This document shows positions 4,695-5,470 of a DNA stretch of 5,470 bases, in pieces. The position numbers were made by a program, and so were the translations under genes. The notes under the pieces are model-generated. The model did not search any database and had not been told where the DNA came from. It saw only the letters and a program-made list of their open reading frames with translations. The DNA comes from Candidatus Omnitrophota bacterium (GTDB lineage Bacteria; Omnitrophota; Gorgyraeia; Gygaellales; Profunditerraquicolaceae). Location: assembly GCA_016931435.1 (NCBI GenBank), contig JAFGET010000033.1, forward strand, positions 1 to 5,470, in the 5' to 3' direction. Positions within the stretch are counted from its first letter, which is position 1, and every line of letters starts with the position of its first letter.

Positions 4695-5470
4695 GTCCTT
4701 AATTCGTGAGCGATACTTCCGGCTAACTCTCCGATCGAAGCCAGCTTAGCCGACTGGATAAGCTTCTCTTGCGTAGCCTTAAGCTCTTCATAGGCCCGTT
4801 GTAATTCTTCTAATGCCGTTCTGCGGGCGGTGATATCCTGGTTAACGCCGTAGGTCCTGACTGTCTTCCCGTTTTTATCTTTAACTACGAAAAACCGCAC
4901 GCTGATGTAACCCACTCTGCCGTCAGCATAAATGATCCGGTGCTCAAGCTGGCGGCTGTAATGCGGATCCTGTGTTTCGATGGCTTTACGCATCTCATCG
5001 GCTACGAGATGGGCGTCATCCGGATGAATAAAACGCCTGGCGTAATCAGCTGCAGGCATAATATAGCCGCCGACTTGCTCGGCGGTGGTGCCGAAAATCG
5101 AGTAAAATGCATCGGTGAAAATAAAGAGCCATTTATCTACATCACACTCCCACGGCCCCAGATGAGCTATTTTTAAAGCGTTAGAGAGTTGGAATTGACT
5201 GTGGTAAAGCGCTTCTTCGGTCTTTTTAAGTTCCGTGATATCCCACCCGTATAGATTTACATAATTCTCTTCTAGCAGAGAAGTGAAAATATAGGAATAT
5301 ATCCTGTCGCCGACTACAGCTTCTACCCGGGATACTTCCTTGTCTTCGCGCGATATTTTCTCCAACAAAGAATCAATATCAAGAGGCAGGATCCGATAAA
5401 CGTCTTCATCCTGCAAGTTCAGCCGGCGTAAAAGATGTTCTACGGCAGGGTTCTTGTATAACACCTCCCC
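4670..5470 (-). CDS. Sensor histidine kinase, PAS-PAS-HisKA N-terminal part; 5' end beyond window
   Basis: The frame is open to the right edge (GEVLYKNPAVEHLL), which reads like the first strand of a PAS domain, so the GTG at 5464 is unlikely to be the true start. Counting from the edge, residues about 1-80 are the remainder of a PAS domain ending in YGWDITELKK. Residues about 90-215 form a PAS_3-like domain with FIHPDD, HRIIYADGRVGYI and the PAC ending YGVNQDITARR. A coiled-coil linker (ELQRAYEELKATQEKLIQSAKL) then leads to the H-box SIGELAGSIAHELRTP, with the phospho-acceptor His encoded at 4708-4706. Directly after this the frame breaks and ends PYRHLK-stop instead of PLTGILNN. The protein should autophosphorylate in response to a cytoplasmic or PAS-borne signal; the visible part has no membrane segment. 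The signal and partner regulator are unknown. Confidence 0.87.
   Translation of the reverse strand, partial: GEVLYKNPAVEHLLRRLNLQDEDVYRILPLDIDSLLEKISREDKEVSRVEAVVGDRIYSYIFTSLLEENYVNLYGWDITELKKTEEALYHSQFQLSNALKIAHLGPWECDVDKWLFIFTDAFYSIFGTTAEQVGGYIMPAADYARRFIHPDDAHLVADEMRKAIETQDPHYSRQLEHRIIYADGRVGYISVRFFVVKDKNGKTVRTYGVNQDITARRTALEELQRAYEELKATQEKLIQSAKLASIGELAGSIAHELRTPPYRHLK
4689..4695 (-). other. Frameshift site in the histidine kinase: C7 homopolymer in the H-box
   Basis: The minus strand reads A followed by seven C and then TTACC. Six C would give Thr-Pro-Leu-Thr-Gly-Ile-Leu-Asn-Asn, a normal H-box continuation that joins the downstream frame. Seven C sends the frame to a stop at 4672-4670. 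The joined protein would have about 476 residues within the window. Causes could be a sequencing or assembly error, a real mutation, or reversible slippage. Confidence 0.85.

Noticed and set aside
4067..4702. 211-codon open frame on the + strand
   Set aside because: It is antisense to the kinase ATPase domain, whose conserved motifs are all readable on the minus strand; the Ser/Ile-rich translation is a shadow.

Overview
The window reads almost entirely on the minus strand and looks like chromosomal DNA of a free-living bacterium, probably diderm: it has a Sec-type signal peptide and no lipobox on the substrate-binding protein. The codon use, the AT-rich AATTCAAA-type repeat and the mix of genes recall uncultured lineages such as Omnitrophota. 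That placement is an impression, not a demonstrated assignment.

Right-hand part (about 4039-5470): a sensor histidine kinase without its N-terminus, which lies beyond the window. It has two PAS-type segments, a coiled-coil/HisKA part and a HATPase domain. A run of seven G on the + strand (4689-4695) shifts the frame two codons after the phospho-acceptor H-box, so the gene appears as two pieces that join cleanly if one base is removed. No response regulator gene is visible.

Middle part (3638-4030): a 66-residue cold-shock protein gene with a near-consensus promoter, a leader that contains its own intrinsic terminator upstream of the start codon (a probable attenuator), a strong Shine-Dalgarno and a second hairpin terminator after the stop.

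Left-hand part (1-3511): a vitamin B12 uptake operon. A promoter (3485-3511) leads into a cobalamin riboswitch (3265-3468) with all its hallmark boxes. An expression platform follows, ending in an intrinsic terminator just before the first gene. The genes run btuF (periplasmic binding protein), btuC (permease), btuD (ATPase), then a Dph6-family PP-loop ATP pyrophosphatase cut by the left edge. Genes overlap or are separated by only 4 bases, so they are very likely co-transcribed. When B12 is plentiful the leader should terminate and uptake fall.

The points most worth a second look are the Dph6-like enzyme tied to B12 uptake, the AT-rich repeat that encodes the btuF signal peptide and removes any recognisable ribosome binding site, the attenuator in front of the cold-shock gene, and the homopolymer frameshift in the kinase.
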